Shown: piece by piece, positions 34,347 through 42,783 of the stretch
Position numbering within the stretch: position 1 is the stretch's first letter
Layout of the letters: each line of letters starts with the position of its first letter
Origin: Vibrio rumoiensis
GTDB lineage: Bacteria > Pseudomonadota > Gammaproteobacteria > Enterobacterales > Vibrionaceae
Length of the DNA: 64,000 nt
Assembly (NCBI RefSeq): GCF_002218045.2
Contig: NZ_AP018685.1
Location: 868,001 to 932,000 of the forward strand
Direction: 5' to 3'
Position numbers and translations under genes: made by a program
Notes under the pieces: model-generated
Seen by the model: only the letters and a program-made list of their open reading frames with translations
Databases searched by the model: none
Told to the model about the DNA's origin: nothing

Positions 34347-36941
34347 TTAGTTAGCGACGATATTCAGTAGTTTACCGGGTACATAAATTACTTTACGAAT
34401 GGTTAAACCATCAGTGAACTTAATGACATGCTCGTCATTTAAGCCCATCGTTTCAATATCATCTTTACTGATGTCAGCAGGGACGGTCAGTTTTGCACGT
34501 AGTTTACCGTTTACTTGTACGATGATCAGCTTTTCATCTTCCACTAATGCTTTTTCATCAAAAGTCGGCCACTCACAACTATCGACATTCGATTCGCCCA
34601 AAGCGTTCCATAATTCATGACAAATATGTGGAGTGATAGGGTAAAGCATGCGAACAACAGCTTTGAGTGCTTCATCAAGAATGGCACGATCTTGCGCGTT
34701 ATCTTGTGGGGCTTTACCGAGCTTGTTCATTAATTCCATGATCGCGGCAATCGCGGTGTTGAAAGTCTGACGACGGCCAACATCATCACTGACTTTCGCA
34801 ATGGTTTTATGAACGTCACGGCGTAGCGCTTTTTGATCGCCAGTTAGAGCAGAAACATCTAACGCTTCTACGTCACCTTGTGATGTGTGTTCACCAACCA
34901 GTTTCCATACACGACGTAAGAAACGGTTCGCACCTTCAACGCCAGATTCTTGCCATTCCAGCGTCATATCAGCCGGAGAAGCAAACATCATAAACAGACG
35001 AACAGTATCTGCACCGTACTTATCAACCATTTCTTGCGGATCAATACCGTTGTTTTTCGACTTAGACATTTTGATCATGCCAGAGTGCTCAACGTTACGC
35101 CCTTGATTATCGACGGCTTTTTCAATGCGGCCTTTACCATCACGCTCAACGGTTACGTCAGTAGGTGCAACCCATTCTTTCGTGCCTTTTTCATTAGTGT
35201 GGTAGAAAGCATCGGCTAGTACCATACCTTGACAAAGCAGTTGCTTGAACGGCTCATCAGAAGTCACGTAACCTGCATCACGTAATAATTTATGGAAGAA
35301 GCGTGAGTACAATAGGTGCATACAAGCGTGCTCAATACCACCCACATATTGATCGACTGGTAACCAGTAATTCGCTTTTTCTGGGTCTAGAATATCGTCA
35401 GCTTGTGGAGAACAGTAACGTGCATAGTACCAAGAAGATTCCATGAAGGTATCGAAGGTATCGGTTTCACGTAGCGCATGCTCACCATTGAACGTCGTTT
35501 CAGCCCAAGCTTTATCAGCTTTAATTGGACTAGTGACGCCATCCATAACCACATCTTCAGGAAGAATCACTGGAAGTTGGTCTGCAGGCACTGGATGCAC
35601 TTCACCATCATCCGTGGTGACCATTGGAATTGGTGCGCCCCAGTAACGTTGACGAGATACACCCCAATCACGCAGACGGAAGTTAACGGTTTTCTTGCCT
35701 TTCGCTTCAGATTCTAATTTGGCAGCAATGGCATCAAACGCAGCTTGGAAATCAAGTCCATCGAATTCGCCTGAATTAAATAGCTTACCTTTTTCTGTGT
35801 AGGCGGCTTCAGAAACGTCAGGTTGGTTACCGTCTTCATCAAGAATAACGGCTTCAATATTTAGACCGTATTTGGTAGCGAATTCGAAGTCACGTTGATC
35901 GTGAGCAGGAACCGCCATTACTGCACCTGTGCCGTAATCCATTAATACGAAGTTAGCCACATACACCGGTACTTCTTTGCCGTTTAATGGGTGAATCGCA
36001 GTCAGGCCAGTATCCATGCCTTTCTTTTCCATAGTGGCTAATTCTGCTTCAGCAACTTTGGTGTTTTTACACTCTTCACAGAAAGCTGCAAGCTCTGGGT
36101 TATTTTTTGCAGCAATTGTCGCAAGAGGGTGGCCGGCTGCGATGCCAACATAAGTTACACCCATCAGCGTGTCAGGACGTGTGGTATAAACTTCAAGATC
36201 AGTTTGACCGTTTACTTTGAAAGTGAGCTCAACACCTTCAGAGCGACCAATCCAGTTGCGCTGCATGGTTTTTACCATTTCAGGCCAACCGTCTAGGTTA
36301 TCAAGATCATCCAATAACTCTTGTGCGTACTCAGTAATTTTAATAAACCACTGTGGAATTTCTTTTTGTTCTACTGGTGTGTCACAACGCCAGCAGCAAC
36401 CGTCTTCTACTTGCTCGTTGGCAAGTACGGTCATATCATTAGGGCACCAGTTTACGGAAGAGGTCTTTTTATAAACCAAGCCTTTTTCATACAATTTAGT
36501 GAAAAACTCTTGTTCCCAACGGTAGTATTCTGGCGTACAAGTGGCAAATTCACGTTTCCAATCATAACCAAAGCCTAATAGTTTAAGTTGGTTTTTCATG
36601 TATTCGATATTTTCGTAAGTCCAAGGCGCTGGTGCGGTTTTATTTTTTACCGCGGCATTTTCAGCAGGTAGACCAAACGCATCCCAACCAATAGGTTGCA
36701 TGACGTTTTTACCTTGTAGACGTTGATAACGAGAAACCACATCACCGATAGTGTAATTACGAACGTGCCCCATGTGCAGTCGGCCACTTGGGTATGGGAA
36801 CATAGACAAACAGTAGAATTTCTCTTTGTTTGGATCTTCTGTTACTTCAAACGTTTTGTTGTCATCCCAGTGTTGTTGAACCTTTGGCTCAATATCTTGA
36901 GGGGTATATTGTTCTGCTAATTTCACTTTATGCTCTTGCAT
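34347..36941 (-). CDS. leuS: Leucyl-tRNA synthetase
   Basis: Class Ia synthetase, 864 residues. HIGH signature HMGH (in PYPSGRLHMGHVRN) near residue 55, the CP1 editing domain (TTRPDTLMGVTYV; AVPAHDQRD) in the middle, and KMSKS (MIKMSKSKNNG) near 630. The ATG at 36941 gives MQEHKVKLAEQY, slightly longer than the family start MQEQY; a ribosome-binding site is not obvious, so the start is less sure than the gene. Upstream of lptE-holA as in E. coli. Confidence 0.96.
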   Translation of the reverse strand: MQEHKVKLAEQYTPQDIEPKVQQHWDDNKTFEVTEDPNKEKFYCLSMFPYPSGRLHMGHVRNYTIGDVVSRYQRLQGKNVMQPIGWDAFGLPAENAAVKNKTAPAPWTYENIEYMKNQLKLLGFGYDWKREFATCTPEYYRWEQEFFTKLYEKGLVYKKTSSVNWCPNDMTVLANEQVEDGCCWRCDTPVEQKEIPQWFIKITEYAQELLDDLDNLDGWPEMVKTMQRNWIGRSEGVELTFKVNGQTDLEVYTTRPDTLMGVTYVGIAAGHPLATIAAKNNPELAAFCEECKNTKVAEAELATMEKKGMDTGLTAIHPLNGKEVPVYVANFVLMDYGTGAVMAVPAHDQRDFEFATKYGLNIEAVILDEDGNQPDVSEAAYTEKGKLFNSGEFDGLDFQAAFDAIAAKLESEAKGKKTVNFRLRDWGVSRQRYWGAPIPMVTTDDGEVHPVPADQLPVILPEDVVMDGVTSPIKADKAWAETTFNGEHALRETDTFDTFMESSWYYARYCSPQADDILDPEKANYWLPVDQYVGGIEHACMHLLYSRFFHKLLRDAGYVTSDEPFKQLLCQGMVLADAFYHTNEKGTKEWVAPTDVTVERDGKGRIEKAVDNQGRNVEHSGMIKMSKSKNNGIDPQEMVDKYGADTVRLFMMFASPADMTLEWQESGVEGANRFLRRVWKLVGEHTSQGDVEALDVSALTGDQKALRRDVHKTIAKVSDDVGRRQTFNTAIAAIMELMNKLGKAPQDNAQDRAILDEALKAVVRMLYPITPHICHELWNALGESNVDSCEWPTFDEKALVEDEKLIIVQVNGKLRAKLTVPADISKDDIETMGLNDEHVIKFTDGLTIRKVIYVPGKLLNIVAN

Positions 36942-37341
36942 CGATGATATCCGGTTATCGTAGATTTGTGAGATCGGTTAAATCCGATAATACTTGATCA
37001 GCATAGAATACCTTAAAGGGGTTGCGCACAACAATAGGCAATGTGACCCTGTATACTCAAGTAACTTCAAGATAGGAGTTTCAGCAAGAATACAACAAGC
37101 TCTAGGCAAGGCAAATTGAATATCTTTATAGTCTATCTCTGTTCAATTTAACGCCGCATAAAGCTTGTTTTAACTTGCCGTTCTGGTGCTTCATCCAAGC
37201 CTTTATGCTGTGTTAGCTTGGTTTGAAAGGTACTTACATTCTTACGCCAATCATCTTTGTCTAAAGGTTTGGATGATAGCTCTGAATTTTGCATCTTGAA
37301 GTTACTTGGGTATAACTAACGAGTTGTAAGGAGAATCAAAT
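36942..37341. promoter_or_regulatory. Divergent leuS / ybeL intergenic region
   Basis: 400 bp without a gene. About 110 bp next to leuS must hold its promoter; the remainder is the long repeat element (37052-37314) and the 27-bp ybeL leader with AAGGAG. Confidence 0.6.
37052..37314. repeat. MITE-like repeat, long family, 263-bp copy upstream of ybeL
   Basis: Ends TATACTCAAGTAACTTCAAG and CTTGAAGTTACTTGGGTATA form terminal inverted repeats. Compared with the proB copy it carries about 100 extra bases in the middle and lies in the opposite orientation. There is no coding capacity. It ends 27 bp before the ybeL ATG. Confidence 0.85.
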
Positions 37342-37824
37342 ATGACAAAGCGCAATCAAGATTATAAAAAAGTACTCGATCAGATTATAGAAAGTATAAA
37401 ACATACGCCGGAGGAGCTCGATAAAGCACTGGATACACCTAAAAAAATGTGGGAAGCCACCAAAGATATGACGAAAGATGAGTACGCGCTGATTTCTCGT
37501 TATGTGAAGTCGGATTTAAAGGAGTTCTCTGAAAACTATAAAAGAGATAAAGAAGCGATTGCCAATGATCCATTTAGAGATGTGATTGCAGAATCTATTT
37601 GGCAGAAGTTGTTAGACATTACCGATAGAACCCAAATTGAATGGATGGAAGTGTTTCAAGATATTGAGCATAAAGGCCTCTATGAGGTTGGAGATGTGAT
37701 TGGGCTTGGCGCTTTAGTGTGTGAAAAGTGTGGTCATAGGCAAGAATATAGTCACCCTTGTGAAATAACACCTTGCGTTCAATGTGGAAATGATGCTTTC
37801 ACTCGCGTGCCTTTAAAGCCTTAA
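37342..37824 (+). CDS. ybeL: Zinc-ribbon protein YbeL (DUF1451)
   Basis: A 160-residue protein: a long charged, alpha-helical N-terminal part (about 1-125) and a C-terminal zinc ribbon with CEKC and CVQC pairs (about residues 131-152). The family has no established function. In E. coli ybeL lies near leuS, divergently transcribed, as here. AAGGAG stands 7 bases before the ATG. Confidence 0.88.
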   Translation: MTKRNQDYKKVLDQIIESIKHTPEELDKALDTPKKMWEATKDMTKDEYALISRYVKSDLKEFSENYKRDKEAIANDPFRDVIAESIWQKLLDITDRTQIEWMEVFQDIEHKGLYEVGDVIGLGALVCEKCGHRQEYSHPCEITPCVQCGNDAFTRVPLKP

Positions 37825-37906
37825 ACTTATCATTGAGATACTTTTCATGCGATAAATCAATAAAACCACGTTGAGGCACCTAAATTCAGCGCTACAAGCT
37901 TAAAAA

Positions 37907-37920
37907 TTGATAGAGATTAA
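37907..37920 (+). promoter_or_regulatory. FNR-like site upstream of the DcuC-type carrier
   Basis: TTGATAGAGATTAA matches the FNR consensus TTGAT-N4-ATCAA at 9 of 10 positions and is centred about 102 bp before the dcuC-family start codon. Anaerobic activation by FNR would fit the family. Confidence 0.5.
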
Positions 37921-38015
37921 TATTTGTTGCAATGCCTTTTGGTAATTTCTTGCCATCAAAATTACTAAAAATTTGAAATGTTCGATGAACAATTCCTAAA
38001 AAAAGGCAAACATCT

Positions 38016-39383
38016 ATGTTAGAACTATTAGTCGGTCTTGTTGTGACCATTGCTGTAGGCTATTTTATTGTAAAGGGTTACAAGCCTACCGGAGTATTAT
38101 TAACTGCGGGTACGGTGCTACTGTTATTAGCAGCGCCTCTTGGCCATTCAGTGTTACCTGCGGGAGTAGAATCAACCGGTAACTTTTTTACTGATGCATT
38201 ATTTTTCTTGAAAAACACCTTACAAAAGTACAACGGTGGCTTAGGTTTACAAATTATGTTGTTGTGTGGTTTTGCGTCTTACATGACTCATATCGGTGCC
38301 AACAACATTGTTGTGAAGCAATTTTCTAAACCATTATCTTTTATTAAGTCGCCTTACGTTCTTTTGGTGGCGGCTTACATCGTTGCCTGTTTGATGTCTT
38401 TAGCGGTAAGTTCAGCGACTGGACTTGGTGTATTGTTAATGGCGACATTATTCCCAATGATGACTGCAATGGGGATCTCTCGTCCTGCGGCAGTCGCGGT
38501 ATGTGCCTCTCCAGCGGCAATTATCTTGTCTCCAACTTCTGGTGATGTGGTTATCGCGGCACAAAAATCTGGTATTCCTCTACACGTTTTTGCGGTTGAA
38601 ACGGTACTTCCTGTTTCTATTTCAGCAATCATCGTGATGGCCGTTGCTGCTTTTTTCTGGAACAAATACCTAGATAAGAAAGACAATACGCCAATGGAAA
38701 AAGTCGATATCTCCCATATTGATACTAGCGCACCGGCTTATTATTCGATTCTGCCATTCTTGCCAATTGTTGGGGTGTTCTTATTTAATGGCGAAACCAT
38801 CCCAGGTATGACGTTAGATATTTATACTATCGTGGTGCTTTCTATCTTTATTGGCGCCGTGGTTCATTATGTATCTAATCGTTTTGATGGTAAGAAAGCG
38901 GTAGAAGATTTAGAAGTCTGCTATCAAGGTATGGCCGATGCGTTTAAAGGCGTGGTAATGCTATTAGTTGGTGCGGGTTTGTTTGCTCAAGGCTTAATGT
39001 CGGTAGGTGCGATTGATACGCTATTAGGCCTTGCCGATAACGCAGGCGCTGGTGCTGTGGCATTGATGTTACTTCTTACCGCTATTACGGTTGCCGCTTC
39101 AATCGCAACTGGTTCAGGTAATGCCTCTTTCTATGCGTTTGTTGAATTAGCGCCGTCACTTGCCGCAAAAATGGGTATCAACCCAGCGTTCTTGATTATT
39201 CCAATGCTACAAGCTTCAAATTTAGGTCGTACAATTTCACCGGTTTCGGGAGTTATTGTGGCGACTTCAGGTATGGGGCAAGTCAGCCCATTTGATGTGG
39301 TGAAACGTACGTTTGTACCTGTGATTTGTGGCCTTGCAACCGTGATTATTGGCACCGTTTTCTTAGTGCCAATGATGGCTTAA
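38016..39383 (+). CDS. dcuC: DcuC-family C4-dicarboxylate carrier
   Basis: A 455-residue inner-membrane carrier with 11-14 hydrophobic segments and the DcuC signatures SSATGLGVLLMATLFP and SPTSGDVVIAA in the first half, mirrored by TGSGNASFYAFVELAP and ISPVSGV in the second. Dcu proteins exchange succinate for fumarate, malate or aspartate in anaerobic cells. Linkage to an M20 peptidase suggests that this paralogue might handle an acidic acyl-amino acid or dipeptide; that part is inference. An FNR-like site lies upstream and a hairpin terminator separates it from the peptidase. Confidence 0.85.
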   Translation: MLELLVGLVVTIAVGYFIVKGYKPTGVLLTAGTVLLLLAAPLGHSVLPAGVESTGNFFTDALFFLKNTLQKYNGGLGLQIMLLCGFASYMTHIGANNIVVKQFSKPLSFIKSPYVLLVAAYIVACLMSLAVSSATGLGVLLMATLFPMMTAMGISRPAAVAVCASPAAIILSPTSGDVVIAAQKSGIPLHVFAVETVLPVSISAIIVMAVAAFFWNKYLDKKDNTPMEKVDISHIDTSAPAYYSILPFLPIVGVFLFNGETIPGMTLDIYTIVVLSIFIGAVVHYVSNRFDGKKAVEDLEVCYQGMADAFKGVVMLLVGAGLFAQGLMSVGAIDTLLGLADNAGAGAVALMLLLTAITVAASIATGSGNASFYAFVELAPSLAAKMGINPAFLIIPMLQASNLGRTISPVSGVIVATSGMGQVSPFDVVKRTFVPVICGLATVIIGTVFLVPMMA

Positions 39384-39402
39384 TTTTTCATGAAGTAATC
39401 GT

Positions 39403-39437
39403 AAAGCTCACCAGTGACGGTGGGCTTTTATTTTTTT
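39403..39437 (+). terminator. Intrinsic terminator / attenuator between carrier and peptidase
   Basis: Ten-bp stem AAAGCTCACC / GGTGGGCTTT with a 6-nt loop and one G-U pair, then TTATTTTTTT. The ribosome-binding site of the next gene follows at once, with no room for a strong separate promoter, so partial read-through is likely. Confidence 0.8.
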
Positions 39438-39448
39438 AGGAGTCTATT

Positions 39449-40573
39449 ATGCCTCAAAAGTTTGATTTACCGACTTACATTAAACAACTCGAAACCTTAG
39501 TGAATGTAGATTGCGGTACTCGTACTCCTCAAGGTGTCGCTAAAATTGCCGATATTCTTACTCCAATGTTTGAACAAATTGGTTTCACAGTGACACGTCA
39601 TCAGATAAGTGATGAAGCAGGTCCATGTTTAGAAATAACCAACAAGCCGGATGCTGAGCAATACGATGTGATGTTAAGTGGCCACATGGATACGGTTTTC
39701 CCTGAAGGAACGGTAGCGAAAAGACCGTTAACGTTTGATGATGAGAAAATTTATGGTCCGGGTACGTCAGATATGAAATCTGGCATTTTGAGTGCTTGGT
39801 ATGCATTGCAACAACTTAGCGATGAAGAAAAAGATAAGCTAGCCATATTAGTGGCGTTAAATTGCGACGAAGAAATAGGCTCAATGTATTCTCGTCCATG
39901 GATTGAAGCGATGGCGAAAAAGAGCAAGCGTGTTTTAGTGTGCGAAGCTTCTCGTGTTAGCGGGAATTTAATTCGTTCACGCAAAGGTAATGCCAAATAT
40001 GAATTAGTGTTCAAAGGCGTTGCCTCTCACGCAGGTTCGGCATTACAAGAAGGTGTGTCCGCGATTTATGAATTAAGTCACTGGTCGCTTGCGATAAAGG
40101 ATCTGGTAAACCTTGAAACTGGCACCACGATGAATGTAGGGATTATCGAAGGTGGCCTTGCGGTGAACGTCGTGCCTGATTACGCTAAAGCGACGGTCGA
40201 CCTTCGTTTCTGGAATAATGAAGAAGCAGAAGCGATTGATACTAAGTTACGAGAAATGGCGAAAACACCGTTTGAAAAAGGCGCAAGTGTTGAAGTCAAT
40301 CGCTTAGCCTTTAAACCCTCGATGCAGCCAACTGATGATACCGAAGAGATGATTAAGCTCGTCAGTAAAAAAGCGGATGAACTCGGTATTCAATATGGTT
40401 GGGAAGATGCGGGTGGCGGCTCAGATGGTAACTTTACTGCCAATGTTGGTACGCCAACCCTAGATGGATTTGGTCCAATGGGCGCAGGCTTTCATTCTGA
40501 TAAAGAATACTTATTAATTGACTCGATTAAGCCACGTATTGACTTATTGACACAGGTTTTGAAAAGCTTTTAA
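39449..40573 (+). CDS. M20-family metallopeptidase (glutamate carboxypeptidase-like)
   Basis: A 374-residue cytosolic zinc peptidase resembling carboxypeptidase G2 and related enzymes that remove C-terminal glutamate or split acyl-amino acids. Metal ligands by family pattern: His79 and Asp81 (SGHMDTV), Asp108 (GTSDMKSG), Glu141/Glu142 (CDEEIGS), Glu166 region (VCEASR) and a late His in GAGFHSDKEY. A dimerisation lid lies about 180-290. TTAGGAG stands 7 bases upstream of the ATG. No signal peptide. The substrate is unknown; the DcuC-type carrier before it may deliver it. Confidence 0.85.
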   Translation: MPQKFDLPTYIKQLETLVNVDCGTRTPQGVAKIADILTPMFEQIGFTVTRHQISDEAGPCLEITNKPDAEQYDVMLSGHMDTVFPEGTVAKRPLTFDDEKIYGPGTSDMKSGILSAWYALQQLSDEEKDKLAILVALNCDEEIGSMYSRPWIEAMAKKSKRVLVCEASRVSGNLIRSRKGNAKYELVFKGVASHAGSALQEGVSAIYELSHWSLAIKDLVNLETGTTMNVGIIEGGLAVNVVPDYAKATVDLRFWNNEEAEAIDTKLREMAKTPFEKGASVEVNRLAFKPSMQPTDDTEEMIKLVSKKADELGIQYGWEDAGGGSDGNFTANVGTPTLDGFGPMGAGFHSDKEYLLIDSIKPRIDLLTQVLKSF

Positions 40574-40707
40574 AGTTCAAAATTCGGTTAAATATTATAG
40601 ATATGGACGTATTTGCGTCCATTTTTTGTTTAAAATTAATAACGTGCAATAGACGAGCGAGTTGAATAATGGTAAGTATGTGCCCCCATTTTTAAGTTGA
40701 GTTATAC

Positions 40708-42675
40708 ATGGACTTCATTAAATCTTTACTAACGGTTTTCTTTCCTATCGTTGCCACATTTGTTTGTGGAATTATATTACTGACTCTATCTCGAATTAGT
40801 TTATGTTTGTGGCAACGTGAAAGGGTACGAAACGCACGGGGTGTCCGTCCCATATTGGTATCTGGATTACGCATGGATGTGGTTACTATGTGTTATTTAT
40901 TGATCTTACCAAGCTTACTGACGAGTCTATTTACCGGTATTGAACCGATTAATGACATATGGCTTATTTTCTTGCGTGTCTGGATTGTCGCAGGCTTATG
41001 GTTGTTAGTGTATATGGAAATAGCAACCCCAACTTTTATTAATGAATATGACGTACGTCCAAACCGTTTCTTTGTTGAATATCTTATTTATCCTAAAGAA
41101 GTGATGAGTATGCTATGGACTGGTTACAAGGTAGAGTTGTTCTTAGGCGGCGTAATTTCAATTTTTACCGTATATGTAGGTTGGGTATTTAGTGGTTTGG
41201 TTGTATCCAACTTACCATCGTTAGAATGGTATTGGCGTGTACCTTTTGGGCTTCTTACGGTCGCGTTATGTGTTTTAGGCGCCCGATCAAGTTTTGGTCA
41301 TCGAGGTATTAATCCTTCTATGATTGCATTTTCGAATGATAATTTGATGAATGATTTGGCACTCAATTCAACTTATTCTGTCATTTATGCGATGAAGCTG
41401 ATGCGAAAAGAACAGGATTCAGCGAAATTTTATCCGAAGATGAGCCAAGAAAAAGTCATTGAATTGATACAAGACTCTACTCATGTCTCAACAGGTGCTT
41501 ATACCCATCCCAAACTACCGACACTCATACGCCGACCAGCGAGTTATAAAGGAAAACCTAAAAACTTGGTTATTCTATTACAAGAAAGTTTAGGGTCGCG
41601 ATTTGTTGGTGGGCTTGGAGGGCTACCGCTTACTCCAAATCTTGATGCTATCTTGGAAGAAAGTTGGTATTTCACGCGTATGTATGCGACAGGTACTCGT
41701 TCTATCCGAGGAATTGAAGCTGTTACTAGTGGTTTTTCTCCTACTCCAGCAAACGCGATTGTGAAGCTACCAAAAGGTCAACAAAACTTTTATACCATCG
41801 CGCAGACCTTGTCTTATCACGGGTACCATACTCAGTTTATCTATGGCGGAGAAAGCCATTTTGATAACATGAAAGGCTACTGTTTAGGGAATGGATTTTG
41901 TGACATTCAAGATCTTCCAACTTTTATTAATCCTCAATTCGTAGGTTCTTGGGGAGTTTGTGATGAAGATCTTTATGATAAAACACATCAACAACTGACA
42001 GAGCGTCACGCAACTGGCCAGCCGTTTTTTAGTTTTGTATTCACGACGACCAACCATTCACCTTTTGAGTACCCAGAAGGTAAAATTGAACCGTATAATT
42101 CTCCTGCGGCAACTCGTGAAAATACGGTGAAATATTCAGACTTTGCCTTTGGTGAGTTTATCAAAAAGGCTAAAGCTTCAGATTATTGGGATGAGACGGT
42201 ATTTATCGTAGTCGCAGACCATGATTCCCGAGTTTATGGCGATCAGGCTATTCCGGTTAATTATTTTAATATTCCAGCCATTATTTTCGGTGGTGGTATT
42301 GAACCGAAAAAAGATGACCGTATTGCGAGCCAGATAGATATTCCACCGACATTATTATCTCTAATTGGCATTGATAATTATGGCCCGATGATAGGTCATG
42401 ATATGACGCAAGATATACCAAACGAAAAATTGCGTGCGATTATGCAATATCACAATACTTTTGGTTGGATGAATAACGATAATCAAGCGGTAATATTTCA
42501 GGCGGATAAACCAATAGAAACCTATCAGTATGATAATCAAACACATAAACTGCACTCAGTTGAGTTACCTCAAAAGATGATTGATACTGCCAATGCTAAT
42601 GCTTTGTGGGGGAGCCTAGCTTACAAGCAAGATTATTATCATTGGGGTGAAGTTAAAGCTATGTTGGACTCGTAA
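40708..42675 (+). CDS. LTA synthase-family membrane sulfatase-like protein
   Basis: A 655-residue protein: about five transmembrane helices (within 1-195) and a periplasmic alkaline-phosphatase-superfamily domain (about 285-570). Metal/nucleophile residues by comparison with LtaS and MdoB: Glu293 (LQESLG), nucleophile Thr330 (ATGTRSIRG), Asp504-His505 (VVADHDSRV). Relatives move phosphoglycerol or phosphoethanolamine to glycans, or cleave phospholipid headgroups. It lacks similarity strong enough for me to call it MdoB/OpgB or EptA. Monocistronic, with its own terminator. Confidence 0.82.
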   Translation: MDFIKSLLTVFFPIVATFVCGIILLTLSRISLCLWQRERVRNARGVRPILVSGLRMDVVTMCYLLILPSLLTSLFTGIEPINDIWLIFLRVWIVAGLWLLVYMEIATPTFINEYDVRPNRFFVEYLIYPKEVMSMLWTGYKVELFLGGVISIFTVYVGWVFSGLVVSNLPSLEWYWRVPFGLLTVALCVLGARSSFGHRGINPSMIAFSNDNLMNDLALNSTYSVIYAMKLMRKEQDSAKFYPKMSQEKVIELIQDSTHVSTGAYTHPKLPTLIRRPASYKGKPKNLVILLQESLGSRFVGGLGGLPLTPNLDAILEESWYFTRMYATGTRSIRGIEAVTSGFSPTPANAIVKLPKGQQNFYTIAQTLSYHGYHTQFIYGGESHFDNMKGYCLGNGFCDIQDLPTFINPQFVGSWGVCDEDLYDKTHQQLTERHATGQPFFSFVFTTTNHSPFEYPEGKIEPYNSPAATRENTVKYSDFAFGEFIKKAKASDYWDETVFIVVADHDSRVYGDQAIPVNYFNIPAIIFGGGIEPKKDDRIASQIDIPPTLLSLIGIDNYGPMIGHDMTQDIPNEKLRAIMQYHNTFGWMNNDNQAVIFQADKPIETYQYDNQTHKLHSVELPQKMIDTANANALWGSLAYKQDYYHWGEVKAMLDS

Positions 42676-42706
42676 GAAGACATTACTGCACAGTATTACT
42701 CCAATA

Positions 42707-42742
42707 AAAAAGCCGCGTAAGTCATGACTTACGCGGCTTTTT
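42707..42742. terminator. Bidirectional terminator between the LTA-synthase-like gene and lnt
   Basis: Perfect 36-base palindrome with two arms of 18 bases (AAAAAGCCGCGTAAGTCA and complement); A and T runs serve both converging genes. Confidence 0.92.
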
Positions 42743-42783
42743 GTTTCAATCAAGTAGATGGTTATTCTTTTGAGCGTTTCTGT

